The translations under genes were made by a program, and so were the position numbers. From contig NZ_CP015098.1 in assembly GCF_001611795.1 (NCBI RefSeq), positions 5,270,001 through 5,334,000 of the forward strand: a DNA stretch of 64,000 nt. Reading direction: 5' to 3'. Source of the DNA: Streptomyces qaidamensis (GTDB lineage: Bacteria > Actinomycetota > Actinomycetes > Streptomycetales > Streptomycetaceae). Within the stretch, counting starts at the first letter, position 1; each line of letters opens with the position of its first letter. The notes beneath the pieces are model-generated. The model was given only the letters and a program-made list of their open reading frames with translations, had not been told where the DNA came from and ran no database searches. Of this stretch, positions 16,827 through 25,149 are shown in pieces.

Positions 16827-17576
16827 TCATGCCTCTCCGGGCAGGCCCTGTGATCGTTCCTCGGTCCATTCTTCGGTCGGTTCGACGAAGGAAACGGTCT
16901 GCAGGACGGCCGACAACAAGCGGTAAATGTCGGTCCAGTGGTCCATCGAGGCCGTGTAGAGCGTGAAGATCGCTGTGAAGGGCCCGGTCGGGAAGGGCAC
17001 GTAAACCTGGATCTGGCCCGTGAGGAGCTTCGTGGCCTCGCCGTCGGCGGATGCTTCCGGGCCGAGGTCGTATTCGCGCAGGCTGACGCAGGACACCGCC
17101 GGGCCGCACGGCAGATCGAGCCAGATGGCGTCGTTGTACGGGTCGCTGGAGAGGGTCGCGAGGATGCCCTGGGCGACGACATCGGTGTCGGTGCCGGCCT
17201 GGTCCGTGGGGGCGATGGCGACGGTGAAGGCGCATTGGGCGATGCCCTCGGCAGGTTCGTGCCTGATTACCTGTCCCTCTGGCACTTCGCTTTCGTCAGC
17301 CGTGGAGAACAAGCCCATGGCCGCATAGGAGACACCGGTGTCTCCCATGAGTTCGGCTATCGCCGCGTAATAGGGGGCGGCAGGTTCCCAGATGGTCTCA
17401 TCGCCCCGGGAGTACAGCTCTCGGACGAAGGAGAGGGCGCGTTCGCTGCGCTCCTCCGGGGTGGCGGCGATGGGCAGTGCGAAGAAGCCCTCGGGGGCGA
17501 GGAACCAGAGGGGCGGGATGTTCCCGTCAGCAGCACTGACATGCTGGGCGTTCTCGGAGTCTGCGGCTGGGATCAT
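16827..17576 (-). CDS. Conserved protein, relative of the 15490 gene product
   Basis: 249 residues from ATG 17576. It has no signal peptide. After an Ala/Asp-rich start it reads WFLAPEGFFALPIAATPEER, and it ends with VPFPTGPFTAIFTLYTASMDH and LLSAVLQTVSFVEP, both parallel to the 202-residue protein at 15490. It is longer by an insertion around residues 60-130. It is the last gene of a leftward run (20090 to 16827) that mirrors the rightward run 13167-16739: small WXG protein, large effector, then accessory genes. The function is unknown; shared position with effectors in both runs supports a common accessory role. Confidence 0.75.
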   Translation of the reverse strand: MIPAADSENAQHVSAADGNIPPLWFLAPEGFFALPIAATPEERSERALSFVRELYSRGDETIWEPAAPYYAAIAELMGDTGVSYAAMGLFSTADESEVPEGQVIRHEPAEGIAQCAFTVAIAPTDQAGTDTDVVAQGILATLSSDPYNDAIWLDLPCGPAVSCVSLREYDLGPEASADGEATKLLTGQIQVYVPFPTGPFTAIFTLYTASMDHWTDIYRLLSAVLQTVSFVEPTEEWTEERSQGLPGEA

Positions 17577-17616
17577 GTGAGGTCGTGCGCCGTTCTGGTC
17601 GAATGCAGAGAAAGGG

Positions 17617-18531
17617 TCAGGTCAGGAAGTCTTCTTGGTGGTATTCCGTCAGGCGGAGTTCCGTGCCGTTCACGTCCATCACCGTGTTCAGCCCGGAGTG
17701 ACCGAAGGAAGCATGAACGGTGCTCGGTGCCACGACTTCGACCCGAAAACATCCACATGGGTTCCGCTTGACCAAAGGCGGCTGGGCATCCGGTGCCTGA
17801 GCTGCTGCAAACCTCTCAGCGGTGTTGCGTTGCGCCTGCGTCAGCGATGTCAGCGGGATGAAGTCGACAGGTTCGATCAGGTAACGAGTGAGCCTCTCCC
17901 GTTTGATGCTGCTCACTCTGCACCAGGAACCGTCAGTGAATGCGATCTTTGCGTCGTTGCCGAGCTTGAAATCCCGTAGTTCGACCCCTTCGATGCCGGA
18001 CCGAGGTGTCTCCCAGAGGAACTCGTCGGAGATGCGCCTCTCCTCCCCCTTGAAATACGGGAAACCCACGATCACGAGCCGCTGGTCGGTGACGATCGCG
18101 TGTGTGCGGTACTCGTCCTGAGGGGAGCGCGAGGGGTCCAACTGCCAAGGCAGAGTGCGTGCGGTGGAGCCCCGAGCGGCCCACATGACCGGGAAATCCT
18201 CGACCTCGTCAGGTCGGTCGTGCGAGGTGTCCGAGCCCTTGTCTGAACGGCCTGGGCCGACACTGCCCGACTGGGACGACAGGAGGCCCATGACAGCCAC
18301 ACCGACCGCCATGGCGGCGCCCTTCACGGTGTTCCGGCCGGCGGTGCTCCCCGAAGAACGGGCGGTGTATGACGGTCCTTCGGGCCAGCCGTCTAGTTCG
18401 TTCTGGATGTCGTTGCGCTCGCTGTCGCGAAACCAACGCATTCCCTTGACCCGAGTGGCCGCGCCCGTGGCGAAAGTCAGCGGAGCACGGGCGATGAAAG
18501 TCTCTCCCGAGCTGGGCCACCACACGCTCAT
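17617..18531 (-). CDS. Conserved membrane-associated protein, intact paralogue of the 44225 gene
   Basis: 304 residues from ATG 18531 (MSVWWPSSGETFIARAPL). The upstream open frame to 18636 is rejected, because the paralogue at 44225-44930 begins at the same point in the alignment. Conserved blocks: FRDSERNDIQNELDGWPEGP (about 32-50), one hydrophobic segment (GAAMAVGVAVMGLL), then DFPVMWAARGSTARTLPWQL and later FTDGSWCRVSS. The second half could be a lipid- or protein-binding beta domain (the phrase THAIVTDQRLVIVGFPYF is PH/GRAM-like), but that is a guess. It lies between the effector at 18584 and the 16827 gene. Confidence 0.75.
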   Translation of the reverse strand: MSVWWPSSGETFIARAPLTFATGAATRVKGMRWFRDSERNDIQNELDGWPEGPSYTARSSGSTAGRNTVKGAAMAVGVAVMGLLSSQSGSVGPGRSDKGSDTSHDRPDEVEDFPVMWAARGSTARTLPWQLDPSRSPQDEYRTHAIVTDQRLVIVGFPYFKGEERRISDEFLWETPRSGIEGVELRDFKLGNDAKIAFTDGSWCRVSSIKRERLTRYLIEPVDFIPLTSLTQAQRNTAERFAAAQAPDAQPPLVKRNPCGCFRVEVVAPSTVHASFGHSGLNTVMDVNGTELRLTEYHQEDFLT

Positions 18532-18583
18532 GTCCTCACACTTCCTTTCGCGGCCATCTTGGGTGCCATGGCGCAACCTCGGG

Positions 18584-19789
18584 CTAGTCGCCCGCCACGT
18601 GGCCGTAGATCTTGGGGGCGATCTTGAGGCCCGCATCGAGGGCTATACCGCCCGCCCCGAAGGGGTTGATGTTCACGCCGGGAATCAGATTGGCTCCCTT
18701 GGAACCGATCAGCTGTCCTTGATGGTAGCCCGCGTAAGAGAGGCCCCCCATACGAGACATCAAGCCGCTGCTCCCGTGCGCAACTTCGAAGACATCGTCG
18801 GACATACCGCCGATCTTTACCAAGCCGGCCTTCCCGAATCCTCCGACGATGTCTGCGGATTCCTTACCGAAGGACATCAGAACCCGTGAACTGCCGAGCT
18901 TGGTGGCACTGAAGCCCGTACCGAGCCTCTCTGCCGTCAACGCGGCCTTTCCCGCACCGACCACCTTGATTCCCTTGCCGAACATGCCGATCCCCGGCAG
19001 CAGGCCCACCGCATCCAGCCCGAGTTGAGCCCAACTCACGTCCGCTCCGGCTGCTTTGGCCACCCCATGCGTAGCCAGCGTGAGGCCCGCGCCGATGAGC
19101 GCGGCAGTGCCGAAGATGGCGGCGAGGGGCGGGAAGGGAAGCGTGACGATGGCAAGCAGCCCGAGGACGGCTGTGATGTCGCTGAGCACGTCACCGATCG
19201 CCTTGATCAGGTCGGCGTGCTCCTTGAGCCAGTCGCCGGTGGCGTCCCAGGCGTCTGCAATACCCGTGCCCAGCTTCTCCCAGAAGCCCGGCTCGTCGGG
19301 GGCGATGTCGGCGGCCTTGTCCAGTTCCTTGCTGATCTTCGCCGCGGCCTGCTTGTAACGGTCCTCCAGCTCATGGACCTTCTGAATGAGGCCGGTGACA
19401 TCGCCGGAGGCCTTGCCGTATTCCTTGGTGCCTTCCTTGGCTTCCGCCTTGGCGTCGAGTTTCTCTCCCGCCTTCTTCTCCAGGCGGTCCGTCTCCTCCT
19501 GGAAGTCCTGGAGCTCGTTGGCCCAGCGATGCAGTGCGCGCGAAGCCTTGTCGAAGGACTCGTGGCTCTTGCGGATCAGCGGGGTGACGTCCTGGCCGAT
19601 GTACTCGGTGAAGGCGACGGCGGTCTTGCCCTTCCAGGCTCCGCACTCTATTCGCTCCAACTCGCGTACCGCTGTACCCAGCTCGCCTGCCAACTTGCCA
19701 AGTCGTTTGGCGAGTTGCCGGGTGTCCTCCACGCTCCCGGGCGTGGGGTCCCAGCCGATGTTGGGAGGAACGGTGCGCTGACCCGCCAC
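18584..19789 (-). CDS. WXG-headed type VII effector candidate
   Basis: 401 residues from GTG 19789, one base after the stop of the small WXG protein, so coupled. N-terminus IGWDPTPGSVEDTRQLAKRL carries the DPxPG motif shared with the 13488 and 38992 proteins. Residues about 20-190 are helical, with ECGAWKGKTAVAF as the WXG turn. A hydrophobic pair at about 215-260 (AVLGLLAIVTLPFPPLAAIF and following) comes next, then a Gly-rich C-terminus (SSGLMSRMGGLSYAGYHQG) of unknown fold. The order of domains is the same as in the 13488 protein, but the C-terminal 130 residues are unrelated, as expected for polymorphic effectors. Confidence 0.78.
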   Translation of the reverse strand: MAGQRTVPPNIGWDPTPGSVEDTRQLAKRLGKLAGELGTAVRELERIECGAWKGKTAVAFTEYIGQDVTPLIRKSHESFDKASRALHRWANELQDFQEETDRLEKKAGEKLDAKAEAKEGTKEYGKASGDVTGLIQKVHELEDRYKQAAAKISKELDKAADIAPDEPGFWEKLGTGIADAWDATGDWLKEHADLIKAIGDVLSDITAVLGLLAIVTLPFPPLAAIFGTAALIGAGLTLATHGVAKAAGADVSWAQLGLDAVGLLPGIGMFGKGIKVVGAGKAALTAERLGTGFSATKLGSSRVLMSFGKESADIVGGFGKAGLVKIGGMSDDVFEVAHGSSGLMSRMGGLSYAGYHQGQLIGSKGANLIPGVNINPFGAGGIALDAGLKIAPKIYGHVAGD

Positions 19790-19790
19790 G

Positions 19791-20090
19791 TTACTTGCCC
19801 TTCTTCTTGACCTTGAGTGACTGAGCCAGCTCCAGATCGAGGCCGTCGAACGTCTCGCCGATCTTGTTGATCATCTTGACTGCGCCGTGGGTGTGCTTGC
19901 CGAGTTGCTTGATGCCGTAGCCCCAGTCGTCGGCGAAGTCCTGGACGTCTTCGATGAGCCCGCTCTCGCCGACAGCCGAGGAGTCGGCTCCTCGAAGGTC
20001 GCGGCGGGCGTCCTCCATACGGTCGCTGATGGAGGAGAAGGTCTTCTTCAAGTGCTCGAACACGGTGTCTTCGAGGCGCAGATCGCTCAT
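19791..20090 (-). CDS. WXG100-like small secreted protein
   Basis: 99 residues, ATG 20090. Two amphipathic helices around DFADDWGYGIKQLG; the W-x-G triplet (WGYG) is present near residues 56-59. The C-terminus FDGLDLELAQSLKVKKKGK holds F-xxx-D followed by ELA and a basic GK tail, as in the other three small proteins. It is the first gene of the leftward run and is followed after one base by the 401-residue effector. Confidence 0.82.
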   Translation of the reverse strand: MSDLRLEDTVFEHLKKTFSSISDRMEDARRDLRGADSSAVGESGLIEDVQDFADDWGYGIKQLGKHTHGAVKMINKIGETFDGLDLELAQSLKVKKKGK

Positions 20091-20693
20091 GGTGGCGCTC
20101 AGTCTCTGTGGGTGGGTGGGGCGCGGCCTGCGGGGCGGCGGACCCCGCCTGTGCCGGGTCAGCGGGTGGCGGCCGTGAGCGTGCGGTGGCTGATGCGGCG
20201 GCCGTAGAGTCCGTTGAATGGGCCTGCACGGGTGATGCGCAGCGGCGGCGTGCGGAACGGAAGGCGACGCTTCAAGTGACTCCCCCGAGAAGCGAGAAAG
20301 GTCTGCCAGGTAACGCCGACGGTATCTGCTGAGTTCCGCTGTTCGCCAGCGCGAACTTCTCGGTGGAGTATGGGTGATTTCTGGGGGTCGGGGTGGGGTT
20401 GGGAATGCTTATGTGTCGGGCGCACCTCTTGCGAAGGTGGGTATGTGAAAGTTCATGGCGCGGGCGGTCCGCGATGTGCAGAGCTCTTCACGAAGATTGC
20501 ACGATGAAATCAGTCCTGAGGTGCGGTTGCGCAGCCACCTGCCGGCGTTGCCTGCCGGGCCCGGCGCCGGGCGGAGCAGGGCAAGACGGCCGCAGAGGCG
20601 TTCGCTCCACCTCTCCGGCCGTACGCCCCGCAGCGCAGGGGCTGCCGGTGCCGGCCTCGTGATGCCGTCTCGGCGTTCGCGTAGCGGCCACAG
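20091..20693. other. Long non-coding spacer
   Basis: 603 bases without a credible gene; the open frames here have no codon bias and no similarity among themselves. The part next to 20090 is the leader of the leftward WXG operon and contains the palindrome at 20341-20356. The part from about 20520 to 20690 is very GC-rich and may hold the end of the 20694 transcript, although I see no strong terminator. Confidence 0.6.
20341..20358 (-). promoter_or_regulatory. Operator-like palindrome shared with 22512-22528
   Basis: GTTCGC-CAGC-GCGAAC (20341-20356) is a perfect inverted repeat about 250 bases upstream of the WXG gene at 20090. The same 17 bases TTCGCCAGCGCGAACTT recur with two changes upstream of the lipoprotein gene at 22447, followed in both places by a CATAC-containing stretch on the minus strand. 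It is a candidate operator for one regulator acting on both. Confidence 0.45.
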
Positions 20694-21779
20694 TCACCGG
20701 TTGACGGCCTGGATCTCCTGGACGGTGACCGCCTGTTCGTTGCCGAAGGTGCCGTTCGGGAGGTCTCCGCCCGCGCCGCCGGTGCCGGTCCAGTCGATGT
20801 CCCACGTGATGGTGGCCCGGAGCTTGTACGTGCCGTCGCCGGAGGAGCGGAGGTACCTGATTCCGCACGGTGGGGTTTCGTCGGCCTTCCCCTTGGCGTA
20901 GGGCTCGCCGATGGAGTCGTCGGCGTTGATGACGCACTCGCCCGAGGCCGGGTACGTCACGGCGTCCTTGGTACCCGGCTCCAGCTTGAGGGACACCGGC
21001 CTGGCGGTGGTCGTGGCCTGGATGTTGAACCCGGGGACGTTGAGGGCCGCGGTCGCCTGGACCTCGTCGAAGACGGCCTTGTCGAGCCAGGCCCAGGTCG
21101 GCAGGTTCACCTTGGTGTTGACCTCGGGAGCGAGGGTGACCTTCGTGTCGGGAAGCTGCATGTGCTGGTAGGCGAGAGCGGCGAGTATCTCCGGCGAGAT
21201 CGCCTCTTCGTACTGGGGCGGCGGGGCTTCACCGTTCTCCACCCAGAAGGGGAGGTCGGTGCACGAGGTCCGCTTCAGGTAGTCCGGCTCGTTGGGATTC
21301 TCGACGCCGGCCCAGAACATTCCCTTGCCGTCGTTCTCGACGTTGTAGTCCTTGTAGCCGGGAGTGTCGGTCCAGCCGTAGTTGTCCTCGTAGTGGCGCT
21401 TCTTCTCGCCGATCGCCGACCCCGCGGTCCCGCCCATTCCGGGTGTGTTCAGCTCCCGCTCGATGTCCTTGGACATCTTCTCCTTGAAGTCCTTGGCTCC
21501 GAGGTAGGGGGCGTACCAGCACGGCGGCGGCGTCCAGTTGACGTCCGAGGACGTCACGTTTCCGGTGCCGCCACCCTTGGCTACGGATCCGGAGTACTGG
21601 ATGCGGGCGGCGGCGTAGATGCCGTTGCCGTTGCCGCCACCCGACTCTTCTGTGTTGGCACCCTGGGTATTGGCCGGCTCTTCTCCCGCGTAGGCCGGTT
21701 CCGCGAGGGTGAGTACGCCCATGGTCAGCCCCAGGGCAACTGCGCCTGCGCTGAGGGCCAGGTGCAGTGTCTTATTCAC
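20694..21779 (-). CDS. Secreted protein of lipoprotein-partner family (copy 1)
   Basis: 361 residues from GTG 21779, overlapping the lipoprotein stop by the bases GTGA. Signal peptide: VNKTLHLALSAGAVALGL, then AEPAYA before the mature part. The mature protein has the family signature SSDVNWTPPPCWYAP (about residues 77-91), further cysteines (RTSCTDL, SGECVIN, PPCGIRYL), the block LPTWAWLDKAVFDEVQATA and the last residues VQEIQAVNR. The last third looks like a beta sandwich. Two paralogues lie at 23432-24481 and 44966-46015. It is exported and probably acts with its upstream lipoprotein at the outer face of the membrane. The function is unknown. Confidence 0.8.
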   Translation of the reverse strand: MNKTLHLALSAGAVALGLTMGVLTLAEPAYAGEEPANTQGANTEESGGGNGNGIYAAARIQYSGSVAKGGGTGNVTSSDVNWTPPPCWYAPYLGAKDFKEKMSKDIERELNTPGMGGTAGSAIGEKKRHYEDNYGWTDTPGYKDYNVENDGKGMFWAGVENPNEPDYLKRTSCTDLPFWVENGEAPPPQYEEAISPEILAALAYQHMQLPDTKVTLAPEVNTKVNLPTWAWLDKAVFDEVQATAALNVPGFNIQATTTARPVSLKLEPGTKDAVTYPASGECVINADDSIGEPYAKGKADETPPCGIRYLRSSGDGTYKLRATITWDIDWTGTGGAGGDLPNGTFGNEQAVTVQEIQAVNR

Positions 21780-22447
21780 TGGCACTTCGCCGCCTTGGCC
21801 TCGACGAACACCTTGGATGCCTGCCACAGACCATCCCCGGTGGGGAGCTTGACCATGATGATCTTGAAGTAGTCGAAGTCCGTGATGCTGGGGGCGCCCT
21901 TCAGGACCTTTCCGGTCTTGATCTCCTTGGAGTAGAACTTGCTCGAATCCACACAGAACGCAACCTCCACCGAGTTGCCGTTCGGTGCGGACCGGGTGGT
22001 GGCCTGGTAATGGCGCCGCGTGCCCTGTGCCGTCCAGCCGCCATCCAGCCGGGCGTTGATCTGCGTCTTCGCGTACTTCGTCCCATCGCCTGTCGAGTAG
22101 GCGACCAGGGAGGCGTCCTTGGTCGTGCGCTTGTCGACGCCTCGGTAGATGGCCCGGACGAAGTTCGCCGCATCCTCCATCGCAGCCGCTTCGTTCTTGT
22201 CCTTCGGCTTCTCCCAGTCAAAGACCAGATCCATGTCGCTGGGCAGGGACACGTCCACGCCGTCCGGCTTGTCCCCCGCCGGTGCTCCCGAGGCGGATGC
22301 CGACTCCTTCGGCGTCTCGCCCGCCTGGCCGGCGCCGGCGATCTTGTCGTTGTCGCTGGACTTGTCGTCCCCGCTGCCGCAGGCCGTCAAGAGCAGTGCC
22401 GTTGTCACCGTCAGGGCGGCAACAACGGGCAGAGGGCGGCGCTTCAC
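21776..22447 (-). CDS. Lipoprotein of paired family (copy 1)
   Basis: 223 residues from GTG 22447, with GGGGAG upstream; the longer frame to 22723 is rejected because the signal peptide begins here. Lipobox ALLLTAC gives a lipidated cysteine at about residue 22. A disordered Ser/Asp/Ala linker follows, then a compact domain: FVRAIYRGVDKR, FCVDSSKFYSKEIKTGKVLK, end AKAAKC. Equivalent proteins at 22776 and 46012 share the domain, including the [FY]C-x-D-x-SK motif. Its fold may be NTF2-like, judging from length and the helix-strand order, but this is unsure. It is co-translated with the secreted partner. Confidence 0.8.
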   Translation of the reverse strand: MKRRPLPVVAALTVTTALLLTACGSGDDKSSDNDKIAGAGQAGETPKESASASGAPAGDKPDGVDVSLPSDMDLVFDWEKPKDKNEAAAMEDAANFVRAIYRGVDKRTTKDASLVAYSTGDGTKYAKTQINARLDGGWTAQGTRRHYQATTRSAPNGNSVEVAFCVDSSKFYSKEIKTGKVLKGAPSITDFDYFKIIMVKLPTGDGLWQASKVFVEAKAAKCQ

Positions 22448-22775
22448 AGTGGCTCCCCGTGAAAGACAGATGTGCAGTACGAGCACTGACGGTACCGGTG
22501 GGCTTTTCGGTTTCACCAGAGCGAACTTTCGAGTGAACGGGGGCAAGCCGTGGTGTATGGGGCGCGTGGGGGTTGGCAGTGACCTGATCGTGCCCGAGCA
22601 GGGGACGGCCCGGGCTGCCGCAGGGTGCGGCAACCCAGGGCCGGGGCGCTGAGTTGTCTCGATCGGCGGTCGCGACCGTGTGACGGGTACAGGCGAACGG
22701 GTGCTTGGAGTTGCGTCCGCCACTCATGGGATCATGCGTTGGCACGCCGACCATCTACCTCTGAGGACGAGCGCC
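22448..22775. promoter_or_regulatory. Shared divergent control region of two lipoprotein pairs
   Basis: 328 bases between the outward-facing copies 1 and 2. No gene seen. It contains the operator-like element at 22512-22528. Both promoters must lie here. Confidence 0.5.
22512..22528 (-). promoter_or_regulatory. Second copy of the GTTCGC-N4-GCGAAC element
   Basis: TTCACCAGAGCGAACTT matches 15 of 17 bases of the element at 20342-20358. It lies 65 bases upstream of the lipoprotein start at 22447, in a position fit for an operator. The left arm is less perfect than in the first copy. Confidence 0.45.
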
Positions 22776-23435
22776 ATGCTGACCACGCGCCGGAGGGCCG
22801 CTGCGGCCTGCCTCCTTGCTGCTGTCACCCTTTCTGTGGCTGGTTGCAGCAGTGATTCGGACGAGGGCTCGGGCGGTGACAAGATCGCGGGCGCCGATGC
22901 GGGAGCAGGTTCCCCCACGCCGTCCGCCTCTGCCTCGGCCGAGGGTGATGGGCCGACCTTCGACTTTCCGTCAGGTCTTTCGGTATCGGTCGACCGGGAC
23001 TCGACCGGGGACGCTGCGAAGGACGCGATCCTGCGGGACATGGCGTACTCCGCCCAGGCCAATATCGAGGCCTTCGCTCTGGGGAACGATCAGACCGCCA
23101 ACATGAATCGCTACTTCGCGGGTCCTGCCTTCACTTACTGGACCAAGCAGGTCGCGGACTTCAAGAAGGACGGACTCACACTCACTGGCGAGTACCGCTA
23201 CTACAAGTTCGAAGTGACAGACATCGCGAACAGTAAGACGGCGGCGGTCCGTTACTGCGAGGACCAGAGCAAGGCATACAGCATGGAGATCAAGACGAAA
23301 AAGGTGCTGCGCACCAAGGCCAGCGACAAGAGCTTCGTTCTGTACACGCTCCAGGCTCAGAAGGATTCCGCTGGGGACTGGCAGGTCACGCAGCAGAACT
23401 GGAACAAGGGTGATGCGTCGTGCGTGCAGGGGTGA
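22776..23435 (+). CDS. Lipoprotein of paired family (copy 2)
   Basis: 219 residues from ATG 22776. Signal peptide with lipobox TLSVAGCSS (Cys at about 24), an acidic and Ser/Ala-rich linker, then the family domain: AYSAQANIEAFALGND, YYKFEVTDI, VRYCEDQSKAYSMEIKTKKVL and a C-terminal NWNKGDASC. This matches copy 1 (FCVDSSKFYSKEIKTGKVL) and, less closely, copy 3. It is transcribed away from copy 1 and overlaps its secreted partner. Confidence 0.82.
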   Translation: MLTTRRRAAAACLLAAVTLSVAGCSSDSDEGSGGDKIAGADAGAGSPTPSASASAEGDGPTFDFPSGLSVSVDRDSTGDAAKDAILRDMAYSAQANIEAFALGNDQTANMNRYFAGPAFTYWTKQVADFKKDGLTLTGEYRYYKFEVTDIANSKTAAVRYCEDQSKAYSMEIKTKKVLRTKASDKSFVLYTLQAQKDSAGDWQVTQQNWNKGDASCVQG

Positions 23436-24481
23436 GGAGCAGGGCTGCTCAGCCAGTTCTCAGGGCGACTGTTGTAGCGGGGCTCTTGTTGGTGGTGGGG
23501 CAGGGCTTGCCGGCACATGCGGATGACACCCGTGGTGATGGCAGCACAGCCGGTGGGACCGGCCAACCGAACGCCGACTCCGGCGCCGAGTCCGGGGCCG
23601 ACTCAGGCAAAGGCTCCATCGGCGCCCACATCCGTATCAACCAGAGCACCCCTACCTCCGGCGGCTCCACTCAATCCGCTACCTCTTCGGACGCCAACTG
23701 GGAACCCCCGGTGTGCTGGTATGAACCCATGTACACGCCGGAGGAGTACGAGAAGTTCATCAAGGGCGCGTATGGCGGCGCTGCGGGGGGAAGCCCGGCG
23801 GAGGACTACGCGAAGAAGCGGGAGAAGGAGAAGTACCACGAGGGCGACAAGGGCCTGTGGTGGCAGGTTCAGTTCCGAGATGACACCTACGACAAGGCCT
23901 GCCCCGTCACCACGGACAACTGGGAGATCTGGGTTCCTCCGGCGGACCCGCAGCCGGACCCCAATAAAGTGACTCCCGAGATCCTTTCAGAACTGGCCTT
24001 TAACTCGACCAAGTTGCCAGCCCCGCCAGTGGAGTTGCAGCCGCGAGCGGACCGGCTGCTCGTGAACCTCGGTACGCGGGTGGCGTTCAAGGGCGATCTC
24101 GACCGCGTGTGGACGACCGCGAGCCTCGACTACAAGGGCGTCCAGCTCGCCGCGACCACGGTCGCCACCCCCGTCGCGCTCAAGGTCGACGCCGGTACCG
24201 CCGACGCCGACCCGCAAAGCTGCACCTATGAGCTGGTAAAGGGCAAAGGCGGCTATACGGCCAACAGTGAGAGTGCCGGCTGCAACGTGACGTACCGCCG
24301 TGCGTCCGGCAGTGGCACCTACCCCTTCAAGGCGTCCATCACCTGGAAGGTGACGTGGACCGACTCGGCCGACCCGGATGGTCCGTCGCAGCAGCCGGGG
24401 CTGCCGGACGGGCTGTCGACGTCCGAGCAGGAAGTGACCGTCAAGGAGGCCCAGGCCGTGAACCGCCCGAGTAATGCATGA
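23432..24481 (+). CDS. Secreted protein of lipoprotein-partner family (copy 2)
   Basis: 349 residues if GTG 23432 is used; it overlaps the lipoprotein stop as GTGA exactly as the two paralogues do, which is why I prefer it to the in-frame GTG at 23420. Signal peptide VLRATVVAGLLLVVGQG, cleaved after PAHA. The mature part has SSDANWEPPVCWYEPMYTP, an internal NKVTPEILSELAFNSTKLP block, cysteines at CTYEL and GCNVTYRR, and ends VKEAQAVNRPSNA. It has the same family as copies 1 and 3. A third gene (24478) overlaps its stop by four bases, a membrane protein not found with the other pairs. Confidence 0.8.
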   Translation: MRSRAAQPVLRATVVAGLLLVVGQGLPAHADDTRGDGSTAGGTGQPNADSGAESGADSGKGSIGAHIRINQSTPTSGGSTQSATSSDANWEPPVCWYEPMYTPEEYEKFIKGAYGGAAGGSPAEDYAKKREKEKYHEGDKGLWWQVQFRDDTYDKACPVTTDNWEIWVPPADPQPDPNKVTPEILSELAFNSTKLPAPPVELQPRADRLLVNLGTRVAFKGDLDRVWTTASLDYKGVQLAATTVATPVALKVDAGTADADPQSCTYELVKGKGGYTANSESAGCNVTYRRASGSGTYPFKASITWKVTWTDSADPDGPSQQPGLPDGLSTSEQEVTVKEAQAVNRPSNA

Positions 24482-25134
24482 TGATAAGGGCTGGGGTTCG
24501 GACTGGGCGGGACGGTCAAAAAGCCTTGTGGCGGATCGACTTGGCCCGTTGGTCGGTGTTCAGTCTCCTGTGTGCCGGCGGCTCACTGGGGCTCGCATGG
24601 CTCGGGCCCGTCGTACCGTTGTGGAATCCGGCTCGTGGGGTGGCCCTGCTCCTTGCCTGGATCGTGCTGCCGCTGGCATCGGTTCTCGTGCCGCTGCTGA
24701 TGTTGCGGAGGGTCCCGCGAAAGCAGCGGAAAGTCGCCTGGCAACTCGTCGTTCCCGTCGTTGCGGGGGTGGCGCTGGGCGTGTTCGGAAACGCGGCCGG
24801 TGATCAGGTTGCCCTGGCGGAGCGGGGCGAATGGGCCGACGCTGTGGTCGTACGTAAAGACAGCGCCAAGACCAACCACTGTGACTTGCGGACAGTCGGC
24901 GGCCGTGAGATCTCTCCCTCGCTTTCGGAAGGCGAAGGGTGCAGGGACTCGGTGGAGGCGGGCGACAAGCTGCGTGTCCGGTACGACCCCGCAGGAGTTG
25001 CCAGTCCCACCAGCGATGTAGAGCAGAGCTCGAACGTCGGGTTCCTCATGGTTCTCTTCCTCCTCGCCGTCGCGATGGGCACTTGGGGCTGTGTGCGGCA
25101 GAGCAGGTGGGACACGGGGTACGTCCCGGCGTGA
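24478..25134 (+). CDS. Membrane protein, third gene of the copy 2 operon
   Basis: 218 residues from ATG 24478, overlapping the upstream stop as ATGA. Hydrophobic segments: WSVFSLLCAGGSLGLAWLG, GVALLLAWIVLPLASVLVPL, WQLVVPVVAGVALGVFG and, near the end, GFLMVLFLLAVAMGTWGCV. Between the third and fourth is a soluble loop of about 80 residues with two cysteines (HCDLRT, EGCRDS) and a beta character (RVRYDPAGVASP), probably outside the membrane and perhaps facing the secreted partner. The layout (loop with VRYDP then final helix) resembles DUF3592-like proteins. The function is unknown. Confidence 0.72.
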   Translation: MMIRAGVRTGRDGQKALWRIDLARWSVFSLLCAGGSLGLAWLGPVVPLWNPARGVALLLAWIVLPLASVLVPLLMLRRVPRKQRKVAWQLVVPVVAGVALGVFGNAAGDQVALAERGEWADAVVVRKDSAKTNHCDLRTVGGREISPSLSEGEGCRDSVEAGDKLRVRYDPAGVASPTSDVEQSSNVGFLMVLFLLAVAMGTWGCVRQSRWDTGYVPA

Positions 25135-25149
25135 AACGGACGGATGTGC

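Noticed and set aside
20393..20662. An 89-codon plus-strand frame in the long spacer
   Set aside because: Cys/Arg/Pro-rich, no codon bias, no ribosome-binding site, no relation to neighbours.
23420..23431. GTG 23420 as start of secreted protein copy 2
   Set aside because: Possible, but the GTG at 23432 gives the same GTGA overlap with the lipoprotein stop as in both paralogues, and the same total length as copy 3.
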